DNA from: Perognathus longimembris pacificus
Lineage: Eukaryota; Chordata; Mammalia; Rodentia; Heteromyidae
Assembly (NCBI RefSeq): GCF_023159225.1
Contig: NC_063171.1
Span: 35,185,378 to 35,249,377, forward strand
Length of the DNA: 64,000 nt
Reading direction: 5' to 3'
Part shown: piece after piece, positions 32,661-44,813 of the stretch
Layout: the number at the start of each line of letters is the position of its first letter
Numbering within the stretch: the stretch's first letter is position 1
The notes under the pieces: generated by a model
What the model saw: only the letters and a program-made list of their open reading frames with translations
Database searches by the model: none
What the model was told of the DNA's origin: nothing
Translations under genes and position numbers: made by a program

Positions 32661-33917
32661 AAAAAAAGAGGTACAAAACAGCTCTCAGAACAGTAGGGCC
32701 TGAAGAGTAAACTAACTGAAGATAAACAAAGATCACATTAGTTAGAAGTTTATGCGCACTGGGGTGGTGGGAAGAATCTGAGAGTCAGCCATGAAAGTGT
32801 AGAAGTCAGAGAGTCATATAGGGAAACACTGTTATGGCCTGTCCAACAGATTTCAGGAAGACTACTACCCAACAAGGTCACTATGAGCACCCAGTTTGTT
32901 GTCAGAAAACATTCCTATCCTATAATTAGCCAACTGTCTCTCAGACTCACTTCTCATGTCTTTGTCTTCCGTGGGAAGAAAAGGTGTTTGTCAAGCTAAT
33001 GATGAAACAGAATAGTCTCAGAGTGAACTAAGAAATGATTGGTCCAAGTCATACATTAGCCTCTTTTTAGCTCTATCAATGTGAGTTAGCACCCAACGAC
33101 ACATAACTCCAAAATTAAAAGAGAGTGTTTTGTGATTTCAAAAGCTGACAGCTCAACTACTGGCAAGGGAGAGAATAAGGTCAGAGAGAAGAATCACTCG
33201 CCAAGAGAAACATCCACAAAGACTGATGGATGGAGGTGAATGGGTTTAAAGAATCATGTCACCTGGTAAGTGTTCATAAAAGGCAATTGTGTTATCAGTC
33301 AGTTCAGGAAGAAGCTGACCACCAGTTCCCCTCCTCATGTGAAGGGCTGAATAAAGCAATATGGTGCATGTGATCAAAGCCAGAATCATTGAATCACAAG
33401 CTCAGGGTGCTTGTGATTAGATCCTTTTTGCCTCTGAGAATATGTCTTGCTTAAATTAACAGTAATGGTAATTCATAACTTTAAGCCCAGGGACTTAAGA
33501 GGCATCAGTTTACTTCATATTTTCTCCTATTCAGGAACTCCCAGAGGACAATACTCTTAGATATCCCATAGCTTAGGATGTCTCATGGCTACCAACAGAA
33601 GAAGGCAGAAGGCAGAAGGGAGGGGAAAGCAACTGTTAATGTAATTATAACATACACTGGGGGTTGCCTAGCACCTGAAATGAGCTGAATATTGCTCTGT
33701 ACCAAAGAGGACAAGAAGTTGTGAGAGAAGACTCCCTTTTGTCTGTGCTCCCATGAAACATAATATAGGTTCATTATGCCTTAACTTAATGCCAGACCAG
33801 ATGTTTCAAATTTCAAAGAAGTTTTTGGATCTGGGAATCTTTTCATAGACTTTACCAAGTAAGCATCTCTACATCTAAACATGTCAAGTGCTCCCAAATC
33901 TGAAACTTTTACTTGGG
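32661..33917. other. Intron sequence, nothing recognised
   Basis: 1.25 kb without a repeat or gene that I can name. Confidence 0.5.
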
Positions 33918-34120
33918 GGTGGGGTTGTTACTGAGGTTTTGAACTCCCATAGCTGGCTTGCTCAGCTGGCACTGTACCCCTTGAGTCACACTTCCAGTAC
34001 TGCTTTTTGTTGGTTATTTTGAAGGCAGAGTCTCCTGGACTTTTCAGTCCAGACTGGCTTTCAACAACAATACTTTAGATTTCAGTCTCCTGAGTAGTGA
34101 GCCACCAACACCCAGTGTTG
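33918..34120 (-). mobile_element. Degenerate B1-Geo composite SINE, minus strand
   Basis: TTTTGAACTCCCATAGCTGG, CCTTGAGTCACACTTCCAG, then CTGGCTTTCAACAACAATAC and TCCTGAGTAGTGAGCCACCA. Confidence 0.65.
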
Positions 34121-34262
34121 AGTGCTTTCTGACACCCAAAATGTTTCCATTTGGTGTATCCATTTGGTACAGAGGGGTACATTATGGATTTTTAGATTAT
34201 GAGTACTCAACATATATCACTTGAATTGAAAGAATTCCACACCATCAACACTCATAGGTAAA

Positions 34263-34405
34263 CTAGGCATGATGGCACATGACTGACTATAAGGTCAACT
34301 TGGAGAAGGCAGGGAGATCACAAGGATCACAAATTCAAGGTCAGATTAAACAATATACTTAGTTTAAGGGCAGCCTGAGCTATATACTTATACCCTGTCT
34401 TAAAA
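34263..34405 (+). mobile_element. B1-type SINE
   Basis: CTAGGCATGATGGCACATGA, CAAATTCAAGGTCAGATT, GGGCAGCCTGAGCTATATAC, TACCCTGTCTTAAAAT. Confidence 0.78.
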
Positions 34406-34670
34406 TATGAAAGGAAGAAAAAGGCTTAAAGGGAAATTATCAAAATGCAAAGATCCTTTGGCCATGAGGATGCTGGGAGATTACTTATCACCTGTGGAAC
34501 ACCAGGACTGACTGACCAATTGTCCCACTAGACAACTGGCCCCAGCTAGTCAAAACCTTACCAGATAAGGGGTTAATTCTGCCTGGAGACTGCACTAGAG
34601 GGAAAAGGTATGCCATGCCTCCTTTCGTGGCTTCCCTCTTCACTATAGCTTCTAGTTCAGAGCCACTTAC

Positions 34671-34763
34671 CTTTTTCTTTTTCTTCAGAATCACTTTCAC
34701 TCCATCCACTGAAACCATAATGCTCACTTTTTTCTTCTTGATATTCTTGGCTTTAAACTCATA
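34671..34763 (-). CDS. NOS1AP: NOS1AP internal coding exon (PTB domain, probably exon 3)
   Basis: On the minus strand this 93-nt exon reads 31 codons in phase 0, from [14 protein letters not shown] to [13 protein letters not shown]. It matches my recollection of human NOS1AP residues about 60-90, inside the N-terminal PTB/PID domain, with no substitution I can see. The acceptor is a long pyrimidine tract ending TTTTGCAG just above 34763. The donor is AAG|GTAAGTGG, with its GT at 34670-34669. The exon ends with five lysine codons (AAG AAA AAG AAA AAG), which the next exon extends. Two other lysine-rich stretches make the exon unusually A-rich on its coding strand, so a naive reader could take it for low-complexity sequence. 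Intact frame, intact splice sites and a symmetrical phase argue for a functional exon, not a pseudogene. Confidence 0.97.
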
Positions 34764-37700
34764 CTGCAAAAGAAAAAAGAACACAGAGTGAGAGTCTAAT
34801 TAGTCCATCCGGTAGCCCACAACTTGGCAAAGAAGGCAACAGAGGGGTCTAGGAAGATAGGTATAAAGGGCATTTCAGTGAGGTGTAAAAGCAGGTGCAT
34901 ATCTGCAGGTAAAGTCTCAGGAAACCTTGAAGTTAGAACAGGGACCCCAAGTGGTCATCAATTCTACTATCCAGCCATCATAGGAACTATAGGAATAAAA
35001 TTAAAACATCCTAACAAGATAAGCCTGAGCCATCCAGATGAAACAACAATATAGCTTACCTTGAAAATCTCAACAAAATCTCTTGATAACTGATTTTATC
35101 ATTTAGCAACAACTAGGTCAGGTAGGTGTCCTAACATAATGCTTCTGTATCCCCCTTCCACCCCCAGTGAAGATTAAGAAGGGCTAGCATTAGTCTTCAC
35201 ATCAGGTCTTTTCATACACCCAAAACAAATGAATTCTAACTTCTCATAAGTTCAGTTCCCAAATTCCTTTATCTATTGGTTTGTCTCCAAGCCTTCCTTT
35301 CCATAGACATATTGGCTTGAAGATTTGGGTGGCTGGAGGGTATTCTAGAAAAGACCGGTCAAATGATAATCTTAAGGGAGCCATTGTGTCTCATTCCCTA
35401 TGTTTTAAACTCACATTTTCAGTCCTGGACAGAGTTGCTCCAACCACAGTTCTGACTACAAGAATGTTTGTGTCAGCCTCAATCCCAAATCTTTCTATCA
35501 CATTCATGCGTTCACAATAATTTCTTGTGCTTGTCAAGCTATTAGTGACTGATGTTCTAAATCTTCCTTTTCTTCACAAACATAACCTTGAGCACTTCTT
35601 CAGCTTATTAGAACTATTTTCATCTGTTCCCCATCACCATCCAGAAAGCTTTCTAATCAAACATTTGGGCCACAGACTAAAGTAACTCAGGAGCAACTCA
35701 TACCTTTTCTTCTCTGGGACCTTTTACATTCAAGACTTCCATCTATACCACCACCCAAGGTGGGTAAGGAGCAACTAGCTCCTTGTCTATGCTTTTGAAA
35801 CAATTATTTCTATGTAGTATATGTTGATAGAAATGAATGTAATCAATCTTAATGAGACAAAGACATAACCTATTTTGAAAATCTCATCCAAAATCTATAA
35901 CTCCCTTGATCATGCCTTTGAACTTCCTGATGTTAAGACTTTCCTACTGTCTACAGTCTACCCCTACCCCTAAAATCTCTATTTCCTCTAAAATCTTACT
36001 CTGCTGCACACAATGTGATGCTCCTTGGATATCTGCTTCTTATGGACAAAGGTGACAATAATTGGGCTGAAATGCCATTACATTGTCAGGGCAGGCTCTG
36101 GATCATAGCTAATAAAGTCCCTAGGTGCTGTTAGTCCACATCACTTTCCCATCTGCTGGTTAACATACCCACTTTCATTCACTCTACCCTGTTGACAGCT
36201 TTCCCTTTCACCCAGAGACCTGGAAGAAGGACAAACTAGGGTGGCAAACACACAGGAGACAGAGAGCAAACATCTGCTTCAGCCTGGAATCTACATCTAA
36301 CACTGAGTAAAGGAGAGAGAGAGAGAGAAGTATGAAGCAGAATGGAGGAGAGTTCTGTATCCTGGAGTCAGCTACATATCCATCTCTTCTACAAGCACTA
36401 AAATTAAGAGTTGGGTCTCATTAACATGCATCTGGGGATGCAGCTGCAACTCAAGGTGGATCCCTTGACTGCAGCACTCTTCTCAGTGGCAGTCTGGATG
36501 AACTGAAATGACCACTGGGGATAGGGGAGAACCAGCATGGAAATCTGTGAATCAGCTCGCTTTGGCCTTGTGCCTACTGGGAGAAATAAACCAGCCACTG
36601 CTCCTGACCACACTTGCATTTACTTCTGCTTACTTGAACTCTAATAAAAACAATCTTCTAGCTCCACCTCATTCTGAACAAATCACTGATGTCAGGGCTG
36701 TTCCTGAAGCCACAGATGTACAAAAGGGACACTCTTGTGAATTCCACATGAGAGTCTCAAAACACCCAGAGAAGGACAGATTCTGACCTAGACAGATTAG
36801 TCCTCTCATCATTTTGGTCTCTTCCAGTATGGCACTTCCACATACTCTACACACTTTCCTCTTTCCCTTTAGTAGCTATGAAATCAAAGCCGAAATATTT
36901 CTCTGCAAGGCACAAGAGGTAAAGCAAGGCTCAAATACAAACAAAAGCCTTTTATTTCCAGAAAATCATGTAATTGACCATTTCTTGAGATCAACTTGTT
37001 TAGCTTACTTCCCTGTTGACTTTTCTCTCTCACTGGCACCCTGATATCAAGATCCCTCACCCAAACTTAGGAAGAGGTGCCAAGCCAGCTCCTTATTCAT
37101 GCAGCTGAATCGTTCACTATTCTTAGTGAATTGTTTCACAAATTTGGCCATGCCTCTTCATCTTAAAAACTCAGAATGCAACACAACATTCTCTTTCAAA
37201 CTAGAAAATACCTCTGTCACCATACACATATTCTCCAATGGCTCTAACAGGGCCTATGGATGGAGTGAGTACACAAAAAAGCAAACCCAATTTCTTTCCA
37301 GAATCTCAGTGACAGTGACAACACAGGTGCTCCTCACAACTGCTGGTGGAATGCTCTGGAGTGTTTTAAAATGGAAAGGAGCAAGCAAGGCAGGAAAAAG
37401 GCCTCTAGGTCCCATCACAGCTGCCAGCATGACTTGTGTGTGGTCTACAGAGTTTTTAGTTTGGCCACGCGCTGCATCTATTCCACCTGCCTCTTGATGC
37501 TCAAACGTTTCCCAACTGCAGAATTAGAATTAAATTGCACTTCTGTTGGAAACTCTGGACATGAAAGTGAATCAAGTGCCAGAAAAATGCTTAAATATTT
37601 ATTATTAAGCCATTTGTTTATATGGCCAATTACACTTCACTTAGATAACCATGTTATCCTGCTCATTAGGGGGAAATGGTCTCAAAGAGAAGGGAAGTAA

Positions 37701-39020
37701 TGGAGTAACCAGGAGATGAGAAAGGACTCTCAGGGACAAGTCCTCCCTTTTTCCAGACTGAGCTCCTCCAACATGAAGTGTTGCTTGGGCAGGCTGGCTT
37801 GGGAGGAAGCATTTGTGTTCCTTGGGACAGGAATTCAATCTACTCAGGCTTTGCCAGGGGCTGAAGAACAAACAGGACTGTTGGTGCCACCATCTGTGGC
37901 TCAAGCCAGACTTCCGTCAACCCAGGCCAGCCACAGAGTACATGCCAACACGCCTGGCCCTCCACCCACACTGTGGCCAGGCTGTTCTGACATATTTGCT
38001 TTATTGGCTGGAGCTTCACCAGCAAGAACAGATTAAGCCCTACAGAACTTGACCTTTCAAGAAACAAAAAAAATACAAGTCCTGGAACAACAACCCCAGG
38101 CTAGCAAGACTAAGGGAAAGTGTTTGGGGCTCATGATCAGAGCCTTGGGAGCTTATATTAGAAAGATTCTGAAACTTAGTGAGGCCTGGGAAGGAGAAGC
38201 TGGGTAGTGCCAGTGATAGAAGCCAGGAAGGAGTAAATACTCAACAAGTGTCATGGAGCAAGAATATTGATTATAAGCTGGAGAACAGCCTAACGTCTCA
38301 GCATCTCCTGATTTGCAAAGCTGCCTCCCAACCACAGCTCAAACCCAGTATTCAAGGAGGAAAGTGGGAAGTCTACAGCAGCAAAGGGGTGAAAAAGTTG
38401 AGAAAAGTAACAAGCCTACCCCCTGGCTTAAGGCTCTAGTGCACAGGTAGAAGTCACAATTGCTTTCTTAGTGCTAGGAGCTATGGTCAGGCTATCAGAT
38501 ACTGCACACATTATTCTTTTACAAGAATAAGTAGCTCCCTAAAATCCCTGAATGTTTGGCAGTAGTTGATTTTTAACCAAATTATGATTTTTTTTTTACA
38601 GGACCCATGGTTTCTCAGTTATCTTAGCTATAAATAGTTTAGTATGTGATACATTTCCCCCCTTCTTCTTTGTCTTAGCTATAACATTCATTTAGCCCAG
38701 CTCCTTCTGTCTTGGTTTGCAGATATGAGCCAAGGTCTGCTGATAAGTCAGTGCTCACAGACAACTTCACTGAGAGGTGAGGAATAAGTTTGCAGAGGCA
38801 AACTTGTTCCACAAGTCCTGGGAATACATTTATCTATATTTACTAACTTTCTAGAACCATCTGTGGTTTTCAACAAATCATAAATTGAAAGGTGACCTCT
38901 GACAATGCCACTGGGCATTTTCATCATGCTCTGCCTGTAGGCTCTGTTTCCTAAATGAAGGCATATCTACACAACAAAAATGTAAGCATCTCAACCAAAG
39001 GCATTATCTTCTAAAGGTTT
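34764..39020. other. Repeat-poor intron block upstream of the NOS1AP exon
   Basis: About 4.2 kb in which I recognise no SINE, L1 or LTR, apart from a short (GA)n near 36312-36326. Several frames of 60-130 codons occur (for example 37099-37497) but on both strands and without domains. In a window this dense in repeats such a block is notable, but no function can be read from it. Confidence 0.5.
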
Positions 39021-39069
39021 CCAAGTCTTTCTGCAGTTATTGAGAATTTAGTAACTTACAAGGTACAGA

Positions 39070-39470
39070 ATCTAAGTATAGCATTAGTCACAATATTCAA
39101 ATGACAGAAACAACCCAAATATCTACCGAAGGACGAATGGACATTCAAAACCTGCTTTATACAGACAATGGCATATTAGACAGCCTTAAAAAGGGACACA
39201 TTGTGGGGGTGGATGTGGATGATTCCTGAAGACATTAGGCTAAGTGGAATAAATGAGTCACTAAATGACAAGTATTTTGTAATTCAACTTTTATAAATTA
39301 AAAAAAATTATGAATTAAGAAATTCATACAAAAAGACCTCAAGTAACTTTATGACTTCCAGGGACTGAAAAGTGAAAGATATGGAAAACTAATGCTGTAT
39401 AGATATAGAATTTTAGTTTTCAAAAAGTTCTAGACAGTGTATACTATTGTAGTGTACATTTCAAAATGGT
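39070..39470 (+). mobile_element. Old L1M-type 3' end
   Basis: TAGTCACAATATTCAAATGA, GAAACAACCCAAATATCTAC, ATTAGGCTAAGTGGAATAAA and TGTATACTATTGTAGTGTAC follow the L1M ORF2/3' UTR order. Confidence 0.75.
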
Positions 39471-39475
39471 TACGA

Positions 39476-39752
39476 TGGCTGGGCTCCAGTAGGTTACACC
39501 TGTAACCCTAGCTATTCGGGAAGCTGAGATGTGAGGATTATGGTTTGAAGCTATCCTAGGCAGGAAAGTCTGTGAGAATCTTATCTACAATTAATCACCA
39601 AAAAGTGGGAAGTGGAGCTGTGGATAAAGTGGTAGTATACTAGCCTTGAGCCTAAAAAGCTCAGGGACAGTGCCTAGGAACTGAGTTCAAGCCCCATGGG
39701 CAATATGTGTGCACACACACTGTACACACACATACACACACACACACACAAA
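39476..39752 (+). mobile_element. B1-Geo composite SINE with CA tail
   Basis: CTGGGCTCCAGTAGGTTACA opens the B1 half. TCTACAATTAATCACC is the linker and GGAAGTGGAGCTGTGGATAA the Geo half. Interrupted (CA)n at 39711-39750. Confidence 0.85.
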
Positions 39753-39984
39753 TGGTTATGATAGTAAATTTTGTTGTGTATGCTCATCCACAATACAAAG
39801 ACAAAAATCTGAAAAAAACTATAATGTATAGCAAACACATTTCTTCTCCCAGAAAGTCCACTTAACTCTGCTTGCAGAAAAATACTTCTGAAGCTCTTCA
39901 CATGTGGTTTAAGTATACTATGCTTCTCCTACTTTGATGTAATTGCATTTGTTCACCCATGCCCTGCATGCCCTCTACATCATC

Positions 39985-40235
39985 TACTGCTAACACCTGC
40001 TTACTCCTGAACTATCTGCTCAGACTTCTCCACAGTGAAGTCCTTCCAGGTCAACACCCCACATGTTCCACTAAGTTATCCATCTAGTCAGTTACCACAG
40101 CTATACTAACAAGCCTCTACTATCATTCACTACACTTTGGTTGCTTTCTTACTTCCCCTGAAGGTCATGCCCTCCTTGAGAGCAATAAATACCTCCTGTG
40201 TTTATATCCAAGAAAATATCACCAGGGCATTAACA
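39985..40235 (+). mobile_element. L2 3' end (ancient LINE)
   Basis: TCTGCTCAGACTTCTCCACA and GTGAAGTCCTTCCAGG, then TGCCCTCCTTGAGAGCAATA and AAATACCTCCTGTGTTTATA resemble the conserved L2 3' end. Diverged. Confidence 0.55.
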
Positions 40236-40450
40236 GAGGTCAAATAAATCAATAAACAGCTTCACTAATGGTTATCAACAGAGCCCAGGCAAAGATGATA
40301 CAGCATACAAGCAACAATTAACATCCAAAAGTTAATTGGTAAATTACTAACCTATAGATCTCAAACTACAGTACAAGAACTTGAAAAAGGGTTCATAATT
40401 AAATGATTTAAACCCACAGCATATTTGCTGAGCATCTCCTCTATATGATA

Positions 40451-40502
40451 CGTGTGTGTGTGTGTGTGTATGCTCTTGTGCAGGCACACACACACACACA
40501 TA
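40451..40502. repeat. (GT)n and (CA)n paired microsatellites
   Basis: (GT)n at 40452-40468 followed about 20 bp later by (CA)n at 40486-40501, complementary and able to form a hairpin. Confidence 0.85.
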
Positions 40503-40578
40503 TTCATAACAAATCCAGGGTATCACACATTCTAGACAAGCACTCTTGACTAATGAGGTACAATATATCCTAGCCAGT

Positions 40579-40613
40579 GATATATATATATATATATATA
40601 TAATATATATATT
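40579..40613. repeat. (TA)n microsatellite
   Basis: Pure TA repeat with one dinucleotide break. Confidence 0.9.
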
Positions 40614-40639
40614 AAAGTTAAAGATATATATTTAAATGA

Positions 40640-41841
40640 AAGATTTTAGAGCTAGGATCAGGAACATTGCTAGGCTTCTTAAGGGAAGGATTTCATTCCC
40701 AAATTTCTTCCCATACTAATCACACTGTCTGCCCTCATTTCTATCATTACTTCCTATCCTATACCCAGGGACACAGGACAATAAACCATGAAGGGTACAT
40801 AATACCAACAAGGTCAGAAAAACATGGTAGAGGACCTTCTAAATATAAGGAGGGCTTCAGGGCTAAGTTCAATGTTGTTTGGAACATTGAGAAAGTGGGG
40901 GAGAGGTTCATCCAAACCCAGATGTTGAGTGAATGGGAAGCAACTTGACAATGTCAAGAGACCAGTATGATGGAAGAGGGCAAGTTATACAAGTTCTCAA
41001 GTGGAAGACAGCAGTAGCCTCGTGCACAATTTGGGCTGTATACTCAGGGGAGCGGCTGAGGGACAGCTGCTCCCTGTAGAGAAGAGATGAGACATTCCCT
41101 GAAATATAGCCATTACTTCTTTTCTGACAGGGACAATGTTGACAGGTCATGGGTTGCTGAACAACCAACCCAAATGACTAAGGGCCTGAATGGATGACTT
41201 ATGAAACAAGGTAAATGTCACCACTAATAATAATCTACTGCCGTCAACTTACTTTTCCCCCTATCATCAATCGCAGTACATTAAACAATACTGGCATCCC
41301 TCACTATATGTGTGGAGGCTGGTTCTGCAACCTTCTGCAGATGCCAAAAAAACTAGAGGCCCAAGTCCCTCATATAAAATAGCATAGCATTTGCAAATAA
41401 CCTAGGCATAGGCTCCTCTGTACTTGAAATAATATGTATGTTAATTGTAATATTTTCTATAATATAAATGCTATGAAAACAGTTGCTACATTCCATTTTT
41501 AGGGACTAATGAGAAAAAAGTATGTACATATTCAGTAACAATCTATTCTTTTTCAAATATTTTCAATTCTGGGCTGGTTGACTTAGTAGATGCAAAATGT
41601 TGTGCATAGGGAGGGCGCATTGCATTGCAGTCTTTTTAAGTAAAAAGAAAGGCGGAAGTGGATGACTAGCGAAACCTATAAAAATAACCCACATCTAGCT
41701 AATCCTATCGGTCTTCTCTGAGCCCAGACTCTGCTCTAAATGATTATTATGGTATGTCATACAAGTAGGAAGACAGTTACATTAAACTTGTCTTCCAGGA
41801 GGAGAGGGGCACAACACTGTTCACACAGTATGATTCACATC

Positions 41842-41844
<3 letters not shown>
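40640..41844. other. Intron sequence, nothing recognised
   Basis: No gene or repeat identified. Confidence 0.5.
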
Positions 41845-41880
<36 letters not shown>

Positions 41881-41881
41881 A
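41845..41881. repeat. (CA)n microsatellite
   Basis: Nearly pure CA repeat followed by a GAGAGA end. Confidence 0.9.
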
Positions 41882-41970
41882 GAAGGAAGTGAATTTTTTC
41901 AGTACTTAGTACTAAGTCATGAATCATGGATTACGTGTTTTTTGCCTCAGATCAAAAATGGTAATAAGAA

Positions 41971-42218
41971 GCCAGGCATCAGTGGCTCACATCTATAATT
42001 CTGGCTACTGAGGAGACTGAGATATGAATCTCATGGTTCAAAGCCAGTCCAGACAGTAAAGTCCATGAGACTCATTTCCAATTGGCCACCAAAAAGCTGG
42101 AAGTGGAGCTGTAGCTCAACTGGCAGAGTGCCAAAGATCAAGTGGAGGAGCAAAAAAGCTAAAGGAGAGGGCCCAAGCTCTGAATTCAAACCCCAAGACC
42201 AGCACAAAAAAGAAAAGA
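41971..42218 (+). mobile_element. B1-Geo composite SINE
   Basis: GCCAGGCATCAGTGGCTCAC, CATGGTTCAAAGCCAGTCCA, linker CCAATTGGCCACCAAAAAGC, Geo half GGAAGTGGAGCTGTAGCTCA, ending AACCCCAAGACCAGCAC and poly-A. The minus-strand ORFs here are SINE translations. Confidence 0.9.
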
Positions 42219-42454
42219 ATGGTGCTGAGACAAATGATGAATCCTGTTTCTCTAAGACAATGATTTGTGTCTCTATACAAAAGAAGAAAACAATCATGTT
42301 TGATAGCCTTCCTAAACATCTTAGTTTCCACCCCTGCACTTCCATTCCCTACACTTATCCTGTGAAGTTAAATGAAAAACATTACACATGAAGTGTTATA
42401 AACTCCTCCAAAGAAGGCACAGAGAATTCTAATGCTATTGCATAACATGCATTT

Positions 42455-42560
42455 GTGCATCCTTAGCTGTGCAACTTTGGACAACCCCCAACCTCTCTGG
42501 GTGGCATTTTTCCTTTCTGCAAATTATATCTGAGAGCCTTTCTGACATAATATGAACTTC
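42455..42560. mobile_element. MIR fragment
   Basis: GCTGTGCAACTTTGGACAAC, CCCCAACCTCTCTGGGTGG and TTCTGCAAATTATATCTG follow the MIR consensus (tgtgaccttgggcaag region). Confidence 0.65.
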
Positions 42561-43375
42561 AGAGCTCTTTCAGGAAGAGTTGATGAGCAAGCACATTTGA
42601 GCAAAGGAGAGAGAAAAGTTTAACAATAAAGAAATTTGGTGATGCCACCTGGATTCCAGAAGCAAGGACAAGAATGGGAAAGAGGATATAGACAAATGTA
42701 GGAGGAATCTGAAATGGAAAATGAGAGTTTTGCATAGAAAGGAGGAGTTACATATTTAAGCACTTTTAAACATATTTAAAGCAATGAAAAAATAGAGAGC
42801 CAGATGTTGAACATGTTCTTGGCACCAGCACTAAGAATTCAGAAAAGAAAGACACTAGAAACAAGACATCTAAGAAATAATAACAATATGTATCAAATAT
42901 TGGGTTGTAAGAATGAAAAAAATAACTCTGGAAGAAATCACTGTATAGAGTAAGAAGCAAAATAAGGAATGCAGTATTCATGTAGGACTCCTTTTCCTAG
43001 CCTCTCTTGGGTTCCAGAACCACTGCAATTCCTCTTAGAAAGAGGTAAACTTAGAAAGAAACGAGAGGAAAGTTGGGAAATGGATGTTTGAAGTGACCTC
43101 TTAAGGTCATAGGTGCCAGTTTTCAGGTAAGGGGCCCATGGAAATGCAGAAGTGAGACCTCATGGTTTAATGTAGAATGAAGGAAGTGATTCTTGGGAAA
43201 CACTGAAGAAATCTTTAAGGAGAAGGGAGAGAGTAATAAAATCAGAATGGAGAGGGCTTATAGGTGTCACAGTCTGTCAAGTAGCCATTCAGTCTCTAAC
43301 AGATCACTGACAGCTCTGTTTGAAAAGTAGTTTCTTACTAGTGAGATCTCCTTCTGAAAGCTTCCACTCATACTG
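42561..43375. other. Intron sequence, nothing recognised
   Basis: No gene or repeat identified. Confidence 0.5.
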
Positions 43376-43379
43376 TGCT

Positions 43380-43492
43380 TCTAGGGATCTTGTAAAATTT
43401 TAGGTCTAAGGAGAGCCAAGAACTCTCCATTTCTAACAAGAACTCAAATGATGCTGACACAGCTGGTCTAGGGACCACACTTTGAGTAGCAA
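43380..43492. mobile_element. MER5-type hAT-Charlie DNA transposon remnant
   Basis: CTCCATTTCTAACAAGAACT, CAAATGATGCTGACACAGC and GGTCTAGGGACCACACTTTG followed by AGTAGCAAG match the MER5 terminal region well. Confidence 0.7.
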
Positions 43493-43644
43493 GACTCTAC
43501 CAGCTAGAATACCTAAGATCAAAGGCATGTGGATATGTTAGCCGTGTGAACTAGATTTCTAAGGTTTTCTCCAGAGCTAATATTCTATGTTATCTTATCA
43601 ATTGTCAGAATATGTCAATATCATGAGTTATATAAAAATGGAGA

Positions 43645-43900
43645 CATTACAGACACCAGTGGCTCATGGCTATAATCCTAGCTACTCAGAAGGCTAAGCA
43701 CTGAGGACTGTAGTTCAAACTTGCCCAAATAGTTCATGAGACTCTTATCTCCAATTAACCACCAAAAAAAAAAAAGCCAGAAATAGAGTTCTGGCTCAAG
43801 TGGTGGAGCATTAGCCTTGAGAAAGAAAAATAAATAAATAAAATCTCAGGGATAGCACCCAGGCCCCAAGTTCAAGCCCCAGGACCAGCACACACCATAT
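43645..43900 (+). mobile_element. B1-Geo composite SINE
   Basis: GACACCAGTGGCTCATGGCT, linker TCTCCAATTAACCACC with A12, Geo half GTTCTGGCTCAAGTGGTGG, then an (AAAT)n insertion at about 43832-43842, ending CAAGCCCCAGGACCAGCAC. Confidence 0.9.
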
Positions 43901-44416
43901 CCTTTCCCTCTCCCACCCCCACACAAATGAGACACAAGGAACAATCATCTTAAGATTGACAAAAATGAAACTCTAATATAGAAATGGTAACACTTGTAAA
44001 GTACATAAATAATTAAGATATAGAAACAGAGTACAAGTTCCTAGATTAGAGGGGAATCTGAAATTGCTCATTTCTTTCAAGGCATAATTCTTACCTACTG
44101 TCAGTAGGTGGCAACACTTCCTTGGGGTCTAAAAGACTATAAAGTAAACTCAAGGAGTGCAACCTGGGCTGGACACTTGAAATACCTGGGAAACTTTTAT
44201 TCTATGAAAGCCAGTTTTAAGTGAATGAAAAGACAACTTATAAACTGGGATAAAGTATTTGTAAATTGTACACTTGACAAAAAGTGTATATCCAGAATAT
44301 ATCAAGAATTCCCAAAACTCAACAGGAAGACAGTAATTGATATTTATTAAAAACAAAAGGTGTTAGACTTAGAGATATAGATACTTTGTCAAAGAGGAAT
44401 ATAGAAAGCATTACAG

Positions 44417-44640
44417 CACATGACAAGAAACCAACAAAGGTTCATAGCAGTTCAGTGTTGCTGTGAACAGGACCTGGGACAAAGGTTAGAGAGCTACCTA
44501 GGAAATGAGGCCAAAACATACTCTTGCCCTGTGGAACTCTTGAAATCTACCCTGGGTTTCCAGCCTAGCAAAACATACTCAGACCTAATTACCTCTTCTT
44601 ACAATGATAGACTATATTCTCCCAAGTCTGCAATAATGGC
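44417..44640. other. Unidentified segment inside old L1
   Basis: Lies between two L1 blocks that are nearly contiguous in other L1 copies. It has no A-tail or SINE hallmark that I recognise, and possible short flanking similarity (GCACATGACAAGA and GCATCCCATGAAAAG), which may simply be L1 sequence. Confidence 0.4.
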
Positions 44641-44813
44641 ATCCCATGAAAAGCTATTCATTTTCATTAGCTGGTAGGGAAATGAAAATTAAAACTACAA
44701 TGAGATCCCACTCCACATATTAAATTTCTAAACTAAAAAAATATTAACAATGCCAGGCACTGTCAAGGATACATAGCAACTAGACACTCCTATGATGCTG
44801 AAAGAATAACAAA

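Larger units (their letters stand above)
16808..34670 (-). other. NOS1AP: NOS1AP intron between the two exons (complete)
   Basis: A complete 17,863-bp intron with GT...AG ends on the minus strand, starting GTAAGTGG at 34670 and ending TTGCAG at 16808 (or CAG at 16823 when the distal acceptor is used). It holds L1, SINE, LTR and MIR sequence described below, and no second gene that I can support. Confidence 0.93.

Noticed and set aside
37099..37497. 132-residue plus-strand frame in the repeat-poor block
   Set aside because: No recognisable motif, an overlapping frame at 37371 in another register, and no promoter or poly(A) context. Treated as chance.
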